From contig CALJUZ010000118.1 of the NCBI GenBank assembly GCA_937975235.1, positions 1-7,425 on the forward strand: DNA of 7,425 bases, in the 5' to 3' direction. Below the pieces are notes generated by a model. The model did no database searches, was not told where the DNA came from, and saw nothing but the letters and a program-made list of their open reading frames with translations. The position numbers were made by a program, and so were the translations under genes. Positions 6,735 to 7,425 of this stretch are shown here, in pieces (positions within the stretch are counted from its first letter, which is position 1; each line of letters begins with the position of its first letter). Source of the DNA: CALJUZ01 sp003387805 (GTDB lineage Bacteria > Bacillota > Limnochordia > Limnochordales > ZCTH02-B6).

Positions 6735-6811
6735 GTCCGGGGCGGTGTCCGGGGCCGTTTCCGGGGCGGTGTCCGGGCCCGTGTCCGGGGCCGTTTCCGG
6801 GGCGGGGTCCG
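6735..6811. repeat. 12-bp GC-rich tandem repeat array, six and a half copies
   Basis: Six consecutive 12-base units from 6735 to 6806 follow the pattern (G/T)TCCGGGSCSGK (IUPAC), with a partial unit at 6807-6811. Units 1 to 6 begin GTCC, GTCC, TTCC, GTCC, GTCC, TTCC, so a 36-bp higher-order period of three units is superimposed. Unit 2 and unit 5 are identical. It lies just past the oxidoreductase stop codon in a convergent intergenic region and is not in a recognised gene. Confidence 0.85.
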
Positions 6812-6815
6812 TGGA

Positions 6816-6845
6816 GCGCCGGCCCCGGCGCCGCTGACGGGTCAG
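6816..6845. terminator. Two adjacent short inverted repeats between convergent genes (weak terminator candidates)
   Basis: GCGCCGG-CC-CCGGCGC at 6816-6831 has seven-base arms around two bases. CTGAC-GG-GTCAG at 6834-6845 has five-base arms. Both lie in the 179-base gap (6713-6891) between convergent genes, where bidirectional termination is expected. Neither has a T run on either strand, so intrinsic termination is unproven; Rho-dependent ending is equally possible. The rest of the gap to 6891 contains nothing recognisable beyond GC palindromic words. Confidence 0.3.
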
Positions 6846-6891
6846 GGGGTGCCGCCGGCGGATCAGGCGCGCCGCCGCGCGGTCCAGCCGT

Positions 6892-7425
6892 TTACGGTCG
6901 GTTTTCCAGCAGGCGGCGCAAGGTTCGCTCGAAACGCTGGTCGTCGGCGGTGGTCCGGGCCCGCGGCCCTCTCGTCCTCCCGCCGGCCCGGCGGTGCTTC
7001 GCCTTCACGTGCCGTTCGTGCAGCTGAAAGTCGATGCGCTGCGGCGTGTACTCGTACCCGGCGGGCGAAAGGCAGCGCGCGCCTTTGCCCAGGACCAGGG
7101 CGGCCAGCCCCCAGTCCTGCGTGACGACAATGTCCCCCGGCCGCGTCCGGTTGACGACGGCCAAATCCGCTTCGTCCGGGGCGTCGCCCACCGTCACGTG
7201 CTCGATGCCGGCGCCGGCGGCCCCGGGGGCGTCGGTTGCCCCGGGGGCGTCGTCTGCCCCGGCGGCGCCGTCGGTGCCATCGGGCTCACCCCCGCCGGCG
7301 GGCCCACCCCCGCCGATGTCGTGGTGAAACGACGCCACGGTCACCAGCTTGTACCCGTACTCCCGCCGCAGCCGGCGCAGAACCTCCATCGCCCCGCGCG
7401 GGCAGGCGTCGGCGTCGACGATGAC
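6892..7425 (-). CDS. YaiI/YqxD (UPF0178/DUF188) PIN-like protein with a low-complexity insert; N-terminus outside window
   Basis: The reverse strand from the right edge encodes VIVDADACPRGAMEVL, the hallmark N-terminal VDADACP motif, so the first in-window ATG (7389) is internal and the true start is beyond 7425. The visible part is 177 residues. Further family landmarks are VTVASFHH, EADLAVVNRTRPGDIVVTQD, GLAALVLGKGARCLSP, YEYT and KAKHRRAGGRTRGP, ending in TLRRLLENRP and a TAA at 6892-6894. The family has a PIN/NYN-like nuclease fold with conserved Asp residues, but no established substrate. Relatives are about 150 residues; here 36 Gly/Ala/Asp/Pro residues are inserted between ASFHHDI and IEHVTV (7207-7314). 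In B. subtilis yqxD lies upstream of dnaG and sigA. Here the gene instead ends against a convergent oxidoreductase gene, so that context is not kept downstream. Confidence 0.93.
   Translation of the reverse strand, partial: VIVDADACPRGAMEVLRRLRREYGYKLVTVASFHHDIGGGGPAGGGEPDGTDGAAGADDAPGATDAPGAAGAGIEHVTVGDAPDEADLAVVNRTRPGDIVVTQDWGLAALVLGKGARCLSPAGYEYTPQRIDFQLHERHVKAKHRRAGGRTRGPRARTTADDQRFERTLRRLLENRP
7220..7273. repeat. 18-bp tandem repeat inside the YqxD insert
   Basis: Three 18-base units (7220-7237, 7238-7255, 7256-7273) share GCCCCGG and GSCGTCG-like cores. The first two are nearly identical (GCCCCGGGGGCGTCG then GTT or TCT); the third is degenerate. The unit is a multiple of three, so the gene's frame is kept and DAPGA(A/T) repeats appear in the protein. 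It is the likely origin of the low-complexity insert. Confidence 0.75.

Noticed and set aside
6735..6811. CRISPR array
   Set aside because: The repeats are 12 bp head to tail with no unique spacers and no cas genes nearby.
6427..6837. Plus-strand frame covering the 12-bp array, giving a repeated Gly-Ala-Val-Ser peptide
   Set aside because: Most of it overlaps the oxidoreductase in another frame. The regular peptide only reflects a 12-bp repeat and there is no family support or ribosome-binding site.
6713..6900. Possible readthrough extension of the oxidoreductase past its TAG
   Set aside because: The frame stays open for many codons, but that is common at this GC content. The conserved family end is already reached near residue 330.

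Overview
The window is very GC-rich chromosomal DNA (roughly two-thirds or more G+C by eye) and compactly coding, with seven protein genes. No RNA gene, insertion sequence, integrase or CRISPR array is visible. Long open frames lie opposite almost every gene; they are by-products of G/C-rich third codon positions. The protein families (YqxD/YaiI, YhbW-like luciferase-fold oxidoreductase, SIMPL, SprT-like, DUF697), purine-rich ribosome-binding sites and a sigma-70/A-type promoter fit a bacterium. A high-GC member of the Bacillota (the Symbiobacterium/Thermaerobacter/Limnochorda sort) is my best guess, but it rests on impression only.

Layout. Positions 1-2660 hold a leftward pair: a complete half-size ABC exporter (906-2660) followed 36 bases later by a serine beta-lactamase-fold hydrolase/esterase (1-869, C-terminus outside the window). 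They read as one transcription unit. A 218-base divergent intergenic region (2661-2878) separates them from four rightward genes: a two-TM DUF697/YcjF-like membrane protein (2879-3985), an SprT-like zinc metalloprotein (about 4094-4726), a secreted SIMPL/DUF541 protein (4833-5570), and a YhbW-like flavin-dependent oxidoreductase (5699-6712). The oxidoreductase has its own convincing promoter with a GC hairpin at the expected transcript start. The rightward block converges on a leftward YaiI/YqxD (UPF0178/DUF188) gene (6892-7425, N-terminus outside the window). Between them lies a 12-bp tandem-repeat array and two small inverted repeats.

How the genes relate. The ABC exporter and hydrolase are probably co-transcribed, but nothing identifies the substrate. 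SIMPL proteins and YhbW-like oxidoreductases have loose links to oxidative stress or redox, so a general stress or housekeeping cluster is possible; I do not see a defined pathway. The most distinctive property is repeated in-frame growth of Gly/Ala/Pro-rich simple sequence inside or beside otherwise conserved genes: a 36-residue insert in YqxD, a 24-bp repeat tract in the hydrolase, the Ala/Gly-rich N-terminus of the SprT-like protein, and the noncoding 12-bp array. I did not find convincing evidence of a new defence, mobile or biosynthetic system.
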